From NCBI GenBank assembly GCA_963681505.1, contig OY811973.1, positions 12,975,727 to 13,039,726 on the forward strand: a stretch of 64,000 nucleotides of DNA, in the 5' to 3' direction. Shown here one piece after another: positions 53,759 through 64,000 of the stretch. The notes under the pieces are model-generated. The model was not told where the DNA came from, did not search any database, and saw only the letters and a program-made list of their open reading frames with translations. Position 1 is the stretch's first letter. Every line of letters begins with the position of its first letter. This DNA comes from Eunapius fragilis. Its lineage: Eukaryota > Porifera > Demospongiae > Spongillida > Spongillidae. A program made the translations under genes and the position numbers.

Positions 53759-55288
53759 AGGTGCTAGCTACAATTAATGCCATGGAAACAAGCTACTGCG
53801 CATGCTTGCTTGCTATCATACCGCCACTACCACAATCGAGCGACTATATGTTTTTTTTTTTTTGAATTTTAACCATGCGGCTTGCCGACAGTTGCCGTAC
53901 CGTACAGTACCATGCTGGCACGGAAAGATTGTGTCGTGTATTAGTGTTAACATATAAATCCACGCGTCGGTTAATCTTGTAGCCCTCTTGATCGGAAAAT
54001 GTTCTTTCAGAACAACCTGACTTTCCCGAAGCGTGTAATTTATAAACAATTATGTGCGACCGTGAGGTTACATAAGCCAACTACTGTACCTTTTCAAAAG
54101 CAAGAGGGGCCACATCTCTGGCCCCTTCCGCCCCCCCCCCCCCCCCCCCCCCCCCCCGTATTTGTCTACGTGGTCGAAAAATACGTTGAAGTTGATGCAT
54201 TCGTCAAAAATGGCTGCTTGTAGGAAGCAGTGGAGAGGAGAAAACTAGGCCGTGTGACATTGGCTTCTAATAGAACAAAGGTACTTCACCCCATGTATGG
54301 CCTTTAAATGGTGACAAGTTAAAAATGTCAACACGTAGTCAGTGGCGGCGGAAGGGGGGGGGGGGGGGCTGGAGGGTCTCGAGCCCCCCCAATAATGACA
54401 TAGGGGGGGCTCAGCCCCTCCTAAACAATAACTGGTATAGTACAATTGTTATTCCTTGCCCGCGAGATCGCTCGCGTATACCGTTACCGTTCGCCTGTGC
54501 CCGCACATTAATATAGTGACATCCAGAAAAGTCACCGTAGGCGACCGCTCGATGGGGAAAAGGGGGGCCCCCTCTCAACATACAGCTAGTTTTCTTGAAT
54601 CGTATGAGTTTTTTCGTGCATAAATATAATTAGGGCATCGAAAGCTTCCACAATTCGCGCGGGAGGGCACCCCCCGCTTGACAATATGAAGCGAAGGCTG
54701 TCCCGATTGATTGTTAGCTGTATGCCAAATGCTAACAGTACAGATAGATTGTAATGGATTGGGGAGTTCTTACTCCTCCCGCCCCCGGCAGACAAAAGGA
54801 ATACTGTACTGTGAACAAAATAATGCTCTCTTTGAATTCATGAATTCAATTATCCTCGCTTTTAGAGCCCCCCCCCCCCCCCCCAATCTTATATACAATA
54901 TACCTTCCGCCGCCGCTGGTACTAGTGCAAAGTTTGTAAGGTTATCGGTTGTCAAGGGTGGTTGCTAATATAAGGCATTACGCCAGTTTTTCAATATTTC
55001 AATAGGTATGGCAGTCCACAAATTGTACGGCCGCATAGGGCTGTGCCTGTGTGGTCACGTTGACGTTGCCTACTTGCCTCACGTGATTCGGTTGTTCGGG
55101 GGTTCTTGCTAGTTGCTAATCTTGTTATTTTTAATGAGTGATTGTGCCGATCGCTGTAAGGTTGGAACTGTAGTGCTGTGTAGATGGGAGGAAAATTTGA
55201 AGGTTTCGTTGTTCGACCTGCTGCTGCTGCTGCTGCTGCTGATGGTAACAGCAGAGGTCAAAGTCTGTGGCTCTGACCCTACAGGTAC
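53759..55288. other. intron 1 of receptor B, homopolymer-rich
   Basis: Poly-C at about 54130-54157 and 54867-54884, poly-G at about 54354-54368, and a (CTG)n tract of about eight units at 55217-55241. No exon on the plus strand. Confidence 0.6.
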
Positions 55289-55432
55289 GATGTCCACTTT
55301 GTTCCCCCAGAGGACAGGCAATACATTGTAGCTGTACTTTCTGGCGTCGACGATCCAGTCCTTGAGCGCGTGCAGAGAGAGCTCCTCCTCAAGGTCATAC
55401 ACCAGGATGATGGCATGGCAGTTACGGTATAG
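55289..55432 (-). CDS. Rab-like small GTPase exon (G4 region)
   Basis: A 48-codon exon, phase 0-0, between ggccag and gacatc|gtacct on the minus strand. It encodes LYRNCHAIILVYDLEEELSL, HALKDWIVDARKYSYNVLPV and LWGNKVDI. YRxxHAIILVYD followed by a W-containing helix and the GNKxD guanine-specificity loop is the Rab/Ras fold from strand 4 to strand 5. The G1-G3 and G5 exons are not seen nearby, so this may be one exon of a gene nested antisense in receptor B's intron, or a single duplicated exon. The acceptor lacks a clear pyrimidine tract. Confidence 0.6.
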
Positions 55433-56205
55433 CTGGCCATGAAGTCACTGCTTTTCTACTTCTCACAACCTAGATTAGCTCTTTCTAACCTGGCATACCT
55501 ATTTTTTCACACTCCATCATTTCGTTCTCACTAAAACTAGTATAGGCCTGGGAACTATTAGCATAGGCCTGGGCTACAGAGAACAAGGAATGCACACGAT
55601 CTCTTGATTAATATCTATGACTCAGCCCCCCTCAGAAGCTTCGGGTCATGTTCGATAATGAGCTTATGTCATTAGGTCTACCTTATTGCCGGATATTCAC
55701 AGTTATGATCGATAATAAATCACACCCCGTACCCCTCCAACGGTAATGCAGTAATACATATCTTTATAAGGACACAACATTTTATCACTAAACCTAAGCC
55801 CTGTTAGCCTGTGTTCTTAGAGGAGGTTGCACTTGCTATCTGGGCTTAGGTTAGAGCTTTAGGAAGGCTGGAGGGAATATCTTTCCTAACCCATATGCAT
55901 AACCTTAAGCTGAACACGCACTCCATTCATTCAATACTTGCATAATCTCATAATAAAAATTTATTGCCTTCAGTTATTAGTTGTCTTAGTTGCACAAGTT
56001 GGGTGCAGCTGCATTAAATGTTGCATAGCACTTGGGATATGGTTGTTGAGTTATGTTTTATTTGGAAAATGCTCTGGGGTGCTTAAATTGAAACTGAATC
56101 AACTTACATGCATGTGATTTGCATGAAACGTTTATTATAAATATTAATATTTCTATCGTTGTTAACTTGTTTACTTTTTTTCCACTTTCCCCCTTTAATC
56201 AACAG
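55433..56205. other. rest of receptor B intron 1
   Basis: No exon recognised. It ends in a pyrimidine-rich acceptor (ccactttcccccttt...caacag) before the Ig exon. Confidence 0.5.
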
Positions 56206-56586
56206 CCTGTCCATCATTTAGCATCACCTACCCACCAATGAGAACACTCCTCTGTCCTGGGGACACCATCACCTACACCTGTGCCCTTGTTAGTTCCAGT
56301 CCTGGTACTGTGAACACACTTTGGACAGGATCTGGCTTCCAGTGTACCCCTCCTGGTCTTACTGCTAATGCCATCACACTCACACAAGGATCAAACGTTG
56401 CACCCAACCCATCAGTAGTATCATGTGGTAACCTCTCTGCAGTAATGACCAACGTCAGTGGAACATGCTACACCTCTGTCCTCACCATACCCACACCTCA
56501 ATATTTCAATGGAACCACAGTCCTGTGCAGAGATGATTATAATTCATCTGTTATTGGCAATGACACACTGAACATTCAACTGGCGT
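56206..56586 (+). CDS. receptor B, exon 2: Ig-like domain (LCPG type)
   Basis: A 127-codon exon from atcaacag to ggcgt|gtaagt, phase 1-1. Nearly identical to exon 2 of receptor A: CPSF, MRTLLCPGDTITYTCALV, NTLWTGSGFQCTPPG, SVVSCGNLSAVMTNVSGTCY and TVLCRDD. Differences cluster in AFSSDAGTVS versus ALVSSSPGTVN and in the final loop (DDYNSSVIGNDTLN versus DGYVLAPVGNHALN). It lies on the opposite strand to receptor A, so the locus has been inverted or duplicated in inverse orientation. Confidence 0.85.
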
Positions 56587-56659
56587 GTAAGTTTTTTTTT
56601 TAACTAGTCTTCCATATATAATTGTATCACAATTTGTGTGCCATGGTTGAAAACAACAG

Positions 56660-56800
56660 TGATGGTCTTACATGTGGTAGCCACCACTGAGACAGTGTAG
56701 ACTGTACATGTGTTATTGGTCAGTCCAGTGAATGTGTATGTGTTAGCATTAGCAGGTATGGAGATAGGACCGGAGTGCTGCCATTGATACTGGCATTTCA
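56660..56800 (-). pseudogene. antisense FN3 relic in receptor B intron 2
   Basis: The minus strand reads PISIPANANTYTFTGLTNN and TVYTVSVVATTC, with an inserted Cys-Thr, a deleted start and a missing end. Recognisable as the FN3 module of receptors A and C but broken at both splice sites. Receptor B otherwise has no FN3 exon; this relic suggests it was lost by local inversion and decay. Confidence 0.75.
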
Positions 56801-56936
56801 ATGAGAACAGATGTCACGGTTACAGAATAGATGCTTAGTGATGTAATGTTTAGATTACTAGACTTTACATATAGGATAATGGTATAGATACCTAATTATA
56901 CACTTGTATTGATTGAGAAAAAATTTTTCTTTTATA

Positions 56937-57907
56937 ATGTTTAATCTCCAAAGAAAAATCCTTATTTAAGGATGTCATTATCCTTAAATAAGGATCATCT
57001 TTTACATTGCATATTTTTGCTAACCAAGTGTAAGTAAGATAAAACAAATGGTATTTGTCAATTGTATACTGATTAGCCTCCATAACAAACGTTAAATGAT
57101 TTCAATATGATCAATGTCCATGTGGTAAAACAGGGAGGAAGTGGTACATCCTTATTTAAGGATTGACACCATCCTTAAATTAGGATCACAACAGTAGAGA
57201 TTATTGACCATAAAAACCATAATGGTTTTTAAAATCTTTTCTCTGATAGCCAGTTGATTCAGCTATACTCACAGCCAGATTCATCGAAGAAATAACTTGT
57301 GGTTAATAAGTTATGCTTATTTACACCATAACCACTTCAAAATTAATAATATCAAGCATTTGTATAATGACGTGTACTGATGTAGATGCTCCCTTACACC
57401 TGGGCCTACATGTATATCATCCATCCGTACTGAGGAACTACATCCGTCGCTTTCTGTGGCTCCCCTCGGCATCTAAGCAGGGTTGCTTAGCTTGACGCTT
57501 TCGAGTGTATGCAATCGCTTCGATCTTTGGAAGTACTGGCCGGTAAGTGAGCGTAGATTGTCGAGGCCGTAGATATTGTTCCCCAGATCCATCTGACAGT
57601 GTACATTCTACTCCTAGAGCTACCAGAAACCTGTCCTTCCTTGCCATACGTCGCTTTGAGTTAATTTGCTCACTACTATATCGCCAGCGGCAAATGGCGG
57701 TTTCGCCGTATTTACACTGTAATACCGGTTTTTGAGCAAGCCAAACCTGTTTTAATTGCGGCAGTATTGCTGATCTGCATGATCTTGAATCTAGTGAATC
57801 ACTAATATAAAACAAAGCACCAAGTTTACATCATTCTTTAAGAAAATGGTCATCATCCTTATTTAAGGATGGCCATCCTTAAATAAGGATTGCGGGAGAT
57901 TAAACAT
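56937..57907. mobile_element. 971-bp MITE with TA target duplication
   Basis: Ends are atgtttaatctcc (56937) and its reverse complement (to 57907), flanked by TA on both sides. Just inside each end, and at 57150-57185, are palindromic atccttatttaaggat motifs in pairs. TA duplication and inverted ends fit a Tc1/mariner-type non-autonomous element. No transposase frame. Confidence 0.75.
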
Positions 57908-58227
57908 TAAACAGTTTATCGCAGAGTCACTTACATCATAAGCAAGGGTGATGTCAAGTGTATCTAGGAAGCAACTAGACTAGATTTTAGGGAATGACCT
58001 CCAGTTTGCTTGTTGCCTTCCTGAAGGATTTCATGGAGGGGCACCAGTGGCTTGCCAAGCCTTTTACTACCTCTATGGAGACTGTGGATATGTCATTCAA
58101 AACCTAATGCACACATACACACATATAGATTGTAAACGCATTATAAGTATGTACATTAATACAAAGGGTTTATAACTAGTATAAGTAATGTGACTTTTCT
58201 GTAGTGTAATTTGTTTGCATTCTCCAG
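57908..58227. other. intron 2 of receptor B, right part
   Basis: Unremarkable intronic sequence. Confidence 0.5.
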
Positions 58228-58302
58228 GTGATGCAATGTCATCACAAGCACCACCATCACTACATCCAGCATCAACATCAACATCAACACCACCTTCAGC
58301 AG
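58228..58302 (+). CDS. receptor B, exon 3: Ser/Thr/Pro stalk
   Basis: A 25-codon exon from ttctccag to cagcag|gtgggc, phase 1-1. It encodes DAMSSQAPPSLHPASTST then STPPSA. It joins the Ig domain directly to the membrane helix, so receptor B has a single-domain ectodomain unless an unseen exon exists. Confidence 0.7.
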
Positions 58303-58313
58303 GTGGGCATTGA

Positions 58314-58556
<243 letters not shown>

Positions 58557-58614
58557 TTATGATTTCTGAGTTTATATTATTGCTTTATGTTGTGATGTGC
58601 AAAATTGTTTTCAG

Positions 58615-58967
58615 GTGTTACCCTATCAGGGAGCTTTGGGATAGCTCTTACATTATTATGTGTGGTAGTCACTGTGCTACTCTGTGGCTCTGGAGATATT
58701 GATGAGGTGGTCTCCCACTGCTGCAGATTCAGAGGTGTTCTTAGAATCTTTCCAAAGGGCATGTCTGGGTCCCCAAGTAGAAGCAGGAAGTGGTCTGGGG
58801 CCTGGTGGACTATGCACATGACCAGCAGGCATCCTATCCCTCACTGTGATATGGACAAGCCAGTGGCTGATGAGAACGTCACATCTACGCTACACTATCA
58901 AGTACTAGTGGTGCCAGTGATGCCTAATGCTTGGAAATTGGCCAGCCCTGCAGCAATGGAGACTTAA
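58615..58967 (+). CDS. receptor B, exon 4: transmembrane segment and tail
   Basis: Enters in phase 1 after ttttcag. A hydrophobic helix (SFGIALTLLCVVVTVLLCG) lies at the start, then GDIDEVVSHCCRFRG and a basic stretch (FPKGMSGSPSRSRKW), then a tail of about 100 residues to a stop at 58967. The tail has one Tyr, in LHYQVL, which fits the ITIM consensus [ILVS]xYxx[ILV]. The tail is unlike that of receptors A and C. An additional intron inside the tail cannot be excluded (possible donor tcagag|gtgttc at about 58731). Confidence 0.68.
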
Positions 58968-60185
58968 GGGCGGGGAATTAGTTCACAAAGTCCCAAACCA
59001 CATGTCCATTGTGCAGCAGGCTTAGGTTGACCCCTTGATGCTGGCCAGCTGTGTGTACAATTTGTATTGCATTATTACAATCATAACTATAATGTACACA
59101 TTCATGTACTGATGTTATCTTGTAATAAAACTTTATGTTCCTAAAGCTGATGCACCATTGCCGTTGGTTGTCACTGAATGGTGCTGGAGCAGAAGATGAT
59201 GACCAATGTCCTTTGCAAATAAAACTGTTTCAGGACCAAACACTCCAAGAGTGCGTATCCGGGACAAAGTCAAAAAGAGCAATGGTTACCATGCCGAAAG
59301 ACCACACCATCACTCATGACATCACTACCATTACCTAAGGCACCACCACCATCACTCATGACATCACCACCATCACTCATGACATCACCACCATTACCTA
59401 AGGCACCACCACCATCACTAATGACACCAGACTTCAAGTACCTCACTTACAGACAATGGGCTGGCTGTTGATAGTGTGTTTACCTTACATAAGTCTGTGG
59501 TGGCTGTGGGGAGAATGCTACCACATTGTATAGACCTGCCCATACTTTGCTATCATAATTAAATGTGTGTGCTTCAGTGAACAATAAGCATGTTCACATT
59601 CAAAGCACAGGGACTGCTTTTTATCCATCCTTAGAAAGGGGCTGTTCCAGTAAAAACTGCACATGGGGGGGGGGGGGGGGGGGGGGTGGATGAACAGACC
59701 CCCTGTAACCCCCCCCCCCCCCCCCCCTGACAAAAGATTAATAATTATAGCCATACATGTGGTAGACGGCTCACAGTAGCCATAATTCAATAACAACCTT
59801 AGTCAATACCCTGATCATTTTTATGAAGGTATATCCTTAAGTCCGCATATCCCTTCTTATCTAATGCAATCTACTTCACTTAACCTTCACTTAACCTCAC
59901 CCACACACACCCTCCCTCCCTCCCTCCCCCCCCCCCCGAACATCCATATTAAACCCTCCCTGGACAGCCTCTCGTTTTCACCCCCCCCCCCCCCCCCCCC
60001 CCCCTGTGCACTTATTTACTGGAACAGCCCAATGGATCAGAACATCTTCAAACAAAATGTCAATCATAACACTAGCTACAGAATGTTTATACTGCACATA
60101 TAGGCATTGGGCAATGCACTAGCCTCGTCCCCAGGCCTTCTTATTAACAACACGAGGGGCCGAGGCAAGCAGTATTATATGGTAT
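58968..60185. other. 3' flank of receptor B, simple repeats
   Basis: Imperfect caccaccatcactcatgaca repeats at 59330-59425, poly-G at 59667-59686, and poly-C at 59709-59727, 59926-59937 and 59982-60004. No gene. Confidence 0.6.
59124..59129 (+). promoter_or_regulatory. poly(A) signal for receptor B
   Basis: AATAAA 157 bases after the receptor B stop codon, within tgtaataaaactttatg. Confidence 0.6.
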
Positions 60186-60800
60186 GGCCTTACGTAAGCC
60201 CTACCTACATTAGTCCCTTTCGTAAGCCCTACCTACATTAGTCCCTTACATAAGCCCTACCTACATTAGTCCCTTACGTAAGCCCTACCTACATTAGTCC
60301 CTTACGTAAGCTCTACCTACATTAGTCCCTTACGTAAGCCCTGCCTACATTAGTCCCTTACGTAAGCCCTACCTACATTAGTCCCTTACGTAAGCCCTAC
60401 CTACATTAGTCCCTTACGTAAGCTCTACCTACATTAGTCCCTTACGTAAGCCCTACCTACATTAGTCCCTTACGTAAGCCCTACCTACATTAGTCCCTTA
60501 CGTAAGCCCTACCTACATTAGTCCCTTACGTAAGCCCTACCTACATTAGTCCCTTACGTAAGCCCTACCTACATTAGTCCCTTACGTAAGCCCTACCTAC
60601 ATTAGTCCCTTACGTAAGCCCTACCTACATTAGCCCCTTACGTAAGCCCTACCTACATTAGTCCCTTACGTAAGCCCTACCTACATTAGTTCCTTACGTA
60701 AGCCCTACCTACATTAGTCCCTTACGTAAGCCCTACCTACATTAGTCCCTTACGTAAGCCCTACCTACATTAGTCCCTTACGTAAGCCCTACCTACATTT
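60186..60800. repeat. 28-bp satellite (about 22 copies)
   Basis: A very homogeneous tandem array of a unit with ccctacctacattagtccc and the 10-bp palindrome cttacgtaag. A handful of point variants (agctctacc, tagcccctt, agtttcctt). Homogeneity implies recent expansion. Confidence 0.96.
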
Positions 60801-61206
60801 CCTATGGTGCAATATCACTCTTGTATGGCTAGATTGCAGCAAGTGACAGCAGCTTGCTGACAGGACAGAGAAAAATTGCTCAACACAAAACTGCTAGTTC
60901 ATTTTTATCAATAATGATGGAGAGCTACAGATACCATCAATTGGGGTTCATATATAGTGTTCGGTGCCAATGCTATCAGCACTGAGTAAAAAAACGGGTT
61001 TATGCAGGGGTAAACACGATGTAAACATGAGGTAAAGTACAGGTTGACACATGCATATTTACTTATGCTTACAATGAAGTATTCGGTGCCAATGCTATCA
61101 GACTCCACAGAGGCCTTTGCTTTCATTGCTATTTTGATGGGAGAAGGAAGGTCGGATGTGTGTTGTGTTGTGTCATTGTTGTGTGTGTGTGTGTGTGTGT
61201 GTATGT

Positions 61207-61247
<41 letters not shown>

Positions 61248-61570
61248 CGTGTTGTATCTCCTAGCCCACCATCATGGCCACCACTTGGCCATGCATTAGG
61301 AGATACAACTGACAACAGATGTATTATGGTATCCTTGGAGAGCTGTGGTTGAAGAGGCAGGTGGACTGATTGTATTTTAGCTTATCATGTGCTGTTGTGG
61401 TGTGGCACCAGCAGTCCTTACATAGCCCTTGTTCAATGGCTCCCTGCCCACATCTGCATGAGTAGATGGAACCAACATACTAGCCACATGCTGGGGTATA
61501 TCAAACATCAAGGTCTAATTAAGACCCCAGCTATGTGGGATTTCATGTGGTGTTTCAAAACTTACTATGA
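60801..61570. other. no gene recognised, (GT)n at 61181-61238
   Basis: Contains an interrupted GT microsatellite. Two copies of tattcggtgccaatgctatc-like sequence (60957, 61079) hint at a small local duplication. Confidence 0.5.
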
Positions 61571-61985
61571 CAATATGGGACAGCTAGTCTAGATCCATGA
61601 GGAAATGAAGCTTGCATAACTTTAATAAGGTGCGGTCTTAGCAGTGTGACAAATTATAAAACTTAATTGCATCTATAGTGTGTGCAATAATATTAATATG
61701 AGTATGGCACACCATTATACGTATGCTAATAAACCATCAATATTTTATTTTATATGTACAGACATTTTAAGTGTTACAACCCTTTTTCATGTGACGTTTG
61801 ACATATTACTAGACAATATGGGACAGCCATGAGGAAATGAAACTTGCATAACTTTAATAAGGTGAGATCTTAACAGTGGGACCAGTTATAAATATTAATA
61901 GCACCTATAGTGTGCGCATTAATATGAGTGTGGCACATCATTATATCATTATGTGTATGCTAATAAACCATTTTATTTCACATAC
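61571..61985. repeat. direct duplication at the 3' end of receptor C
   Basis: 61571-61745 and 61813-61985 are diverged direct copies (ggaaatgaarcttgcataac, actttaataaggtg, tatgctaataaaccat). The right copy overlaps the receptor C poly(A) signal. Confidence 0.75.
61972..61977 (-). promoter_or_regulatory. poly(A) signal for receptor C
   Basis: AATAAA on the minus strand about 50 bases after the receptor C stop codon. Confidence 0.55.
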
Positions 61986-62026
61986 ATCTTGTGTACAGCT
62001 CTTCTAACCCTGTAACTAAATTAGTT

Positions 62027-62325
62027 CTATGAACTACGTGATCCATATGCAGCATTTGTATCCATCTCCATGACATCAGCTCTTGTCTTCTTATTAGTGC
62101 CCACCTCATCATACACAGTGGCAGGATCAGCATGTGAACTTGGTTTGTATGATGTCCCTGTGGACCTTCTTGAAATGTAGCAGAGGACAGAAGCCACCAA
62201 CACTCCAAGAGAGAAGGACACCACAAAGGTGACAGAGACAGACACACCAACTGCTGTACCAATGGCTGTACCAACTGATGTACCAACTACAGCTGTGCAC
62301 ATGTCATTTGTCAGCACAGATGGAC
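62027..62325 (-). CDS. receptor C, exon 4: transmembrane segment and tail
   Basis: Enters in phase 1 after actcttcag. A Gly/Val-rich lead (VVGTSVGTAIGTAVG) is followed by the same helix as receptor A (VSVSVTFVVSFSLGVLVASV), CYISRR, and a tail with STGTSYKPSSHADPATVYDE then VGTNKK. The ITSM-consensus TVYDEV is conserved with receptor A. The terminal 20 residues differ (TRADVMEMDTNAAYGSRSS) and lack the YxNx motifs of receptor A, so the two receptors may share one docking site and differ in the others. Confidence 0.82.
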
Positions 62326-62491
62326 CTGAAGAGTTGGGTGGAGTAGTAGTGGTCTTGGGGTTATACAGCCAGCACTAAAATTATAGTACCACAATGTTAT
62401 ACCCATCACATGCACTCATACTCCTAAACGTGACTACTTGGTGAGTATTCATTGATGCTTCTCTTGGAACTTATTTAACAATTGTAACACA

Positions 62492-62666
62492 CTAGCAATG
62501 GTACAGACTGCATCATGCCCCGCCTTCTAGCAATGGTACAGACTGCATCATGCCCCGCCTTCTAGCAATGGTACAGACTGCATCATGCCCCGCCTTCTAG
62601 CAATGGTACAGACTGCATCATGCCCCGCCTTCTAGCAATGGTACAGACTGCATCATGCCCCGCCTT
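62492..62666. repeat. 35-bp tandem repeat (5 copies)
   Basis: Identical units containing tagcaatggtacagactgca and tcatgccccgcctt, inside the receptor C intron between stalk and transmembrane exons. The matching receptor A intron is only about 75 bases, so the expansion is specific to this copy. Confidence 0.95.
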
Positions 62667-62676
62667 CATGACTTAC

Positions 62677-62787
62677 ATGATCCTGATATGGTGGTGGTGG
62701 TAGGTATTGTAGAGGGTGTGGCCTGTTGGGATGTAGAGGGCGTGGTCCTTACAGCTGATGATGAAGTTGGTATAAGCACTCCACTAC
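62677..62787 (-). CDS. receptor C, exon 3: Ser/Thr/Pro stalk
   Basis: A 37-codon exon from acatctag to tcat|gtaagt, phase 1-1. It encodes SGVLIPTSSSAVRTTPSTSQ then QATPSTIPTTTTISGS. Aligned with receptor A's stalk (GVLVTTS...QATP), it keeps the start but has its own mucin-like repeats. Confidence 0.75.
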
Positions 62788-63147
62788 CTAGATGTAACAA
62801 TATGCTGGATTGATCACATTATCTTCTTCTTCGACTAACATTTTTTGTCTGTACCTCCCAACACCAATCATAATAAGGCTGTGGGCTATTGAGGCAATGT
62901 TTGGGTGGAACACTTTTCCTATACCTGGTGTATTCCCACAGAGAGGTACATTGAAAGTAGCCATATCACTTATCATGTAGTCCAGACCTCATGTACATGG
63001 GATGTTTACCTTTTGAATACAACAGGAAGGTGGTATCTTATATGGTCATTCATCCTACCCATATATGGAGATACCACCATGTGTATTAGTGTAGGTGTAC
63101 CAATAACACAAACGATCGCTTTTTATTTAGCACACTTCAGTACTCAC
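62788..63147. other. intron of receptor C
   Basis: No repeat or exon recognised. Confidence 0.5.
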
Positions 63148-63399
63148 TGGTTTTGCTAGTTGTCATAGCAGCACTGCTAGTCCCAGCACAGTTGATGGCC
63201 ACCACTGAGACAGTGTAGACTGTGTTATTGGTCAGTCCAGTGAATGTGTATGTGGTAGCATTAGCAGGTAGGGAGATAGGAGTGCTGCCATTGATACTGA
63301 CATTGTAGCTGGTAGCCATGGGAACAGATGTCCAAGTCACTGTTAGCTGGTCTGAATAGATGTTTGTCAGTGATGTAATGGTTGGAGCACTGGGAGGGG
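63148..63399 (-). CDS. receptor C, exon 2: FN3 domain
   Basis: An 84-codon exon from actttcag to aacca|gtgagt, phase 1-1. A consensus FN3 module: SAPTITSLTNIYSDQLTVTW, TSVPMATSYNVSI, TPISLPANATTYTFTG and NNTVYTVSVVAINCAG. Unlike receptor A, its donor is intact. Confidence 0.88.
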
Positions 63400-63523
63400 C
63401 TGAAAGTGAAAGGTAGACTATTTAGATGGCTTCAACATGGCATGTTTACCCTATAAACTAGATATTTTAGTATGACACCTCACTAGAACACTAACAACTT
63501 TAACACCATTGAAACCAACTTAC

Positions 63524-63898
63524 CAACTATGGTTATGTTTCCAGTACCAGACAAAGTCCCTGGTAGTCCAATGCTTAGGTCTCTACACTCTATCACCAGC
63601 CCATTCAAGCTTGGGTTAGCTGTAATGGTGAGTGTGGACGTGGGACAAGATGTCTGACCACTGACATAGTTGCTAGCAGCACTGAGGTAGGCACCACATG
63701 ATGATGATGGGCTAGGGGCACATGGAGCTAGCTGTGATAAGGTAATGGCATTTGAGCTGCCTGGACACTGGTTCTGTGTAGTGAAGAGCCATCGTGTGTA
63801 GGAGAGTGTACCAGTGACAGTACAGGTACATTTAGTAACAGTCCCAGGACAGAGAGGTTGGGAGATGTTGGAGTCACATGACAGGGTCTGGGCACTAC
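63524..63898 (-). CDS. receptor C, Ig-like domain exon (LCPG type)
   Basis: A 125-codon exon from taccatag to gttg|gtaagt, phase 1-1. It encodes SAQTLSCDS, SQPLCPGTVTKCTCTVTG, YTRWLFTTQNQC, SSSCGAYLSA and NGLVIECRD. Same Ig subtype as receptors A and B (LCPG, core Trp, IECRD) but strongly diverged, with extra cysteines. The signal peptide exon must lie beyond 64000. The exon is marked 5' partial at gene level only; the domain itself is complete. Confidence 0.83.
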
Positions 63899-64000
63899 CT
63901 ATGGTACAACAAGACAATAGTTTTGTACACTCCATAAAGGAGCACATTGACTATTCAAACATTTTGTTTCATCCTGTGTTACAGGATGTGCTTCCATGCA

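Noticed and set aside
60186-60800. Possible CRISPR array because of the regular 28-bp units
   Set aside because: Units are contiguous with no unique spacers, and the genome is animal. It is a satellite.

Overview
This is animal nuclear DNA, most likely from a sponge (Porifera). The evidence is split genes with GT/AG introns, many fibronectin type III (FN3) and immunoglobulin-like (Ig) exons of a kind abundant in demosponge gene models, very dense microsatellites and homopolymer G/C runs, and relics of a non-LTR retrotransposon common in aquatic invertebrates. The species cannot be fixed from sequence alone. Every gene model below was built by eye from reading frame, splice sites and phase; there is no transcript support.

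Layout. 1-18.5 kb (+): an array of alternating FN3 and Ig exons (5 FN3, 6 Ig) plus a Pro/Ser/Thr stalk exon. Nearly all are phase 1-1, separated by introns full of minisatellites. The last Ig exon carries a 4-base frameshifting insertion. 19.6-25.1 kb: a large palindromic mobile structure split by a nested insertion. 28.5-30.4 kb (-): exons resembling the coiled-coil region of KIF21-type kinesins. 31.8-35.7 kb: decayed FN3 and Ig exon relics and one intact EGF exon. 35.9-38.8 kb (-): a complete five-exon receptor gene (receptor A: signal peptide, Ig, FN3, stalk, transmembrane segment plus tail). 39-42 kb: retrotransposon relic and a Cys-rich exon. 42.9-46.1 kb: a 39-bp tandem repeat and a 2.5-kb near-perfect palindrome. 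46.9-49.5 kb: an element with 41-bp terminal inverted repeats enclosing a seven-exon gene whose C-terminus looks like a BEN domain. 51.5-59.1 kb (+): receptor B (signal peptide, Ig, stalk, transmembrane segment plus tail), whose introns hold an assembly gap, two inverted-repeat elements, an antisense Rab-like exon and an antisense FN3 relic. 60.2-60.8 kb: a 28-bp satellite. 62.0-63.9 kb (-): receptor C (Ig, FN3, stalk, transmembrane segment plus tail), whose 5' end lies beyond the window.

The unifying theme is a family of single-pass surface receptors assembled from exons that all break in the same phase, so modules can be duplicated, skipped or shuffled without breaking frame. The tails of receptors A and C share an exact match to the immunoreceptor switch consensus (TxYxxV: TVYDEV). 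The tail of receptor B has an ITIM-consensus match (LHYQVL). This makes the locus a candidate for a sponge inhibitory or switch-type recognition receptor cluster, possibly used in self/non-self recognition or immunity. That role is inference. The surrounding mobile DNA, palindromes and relic exons suggest active birth-and-death evolution.
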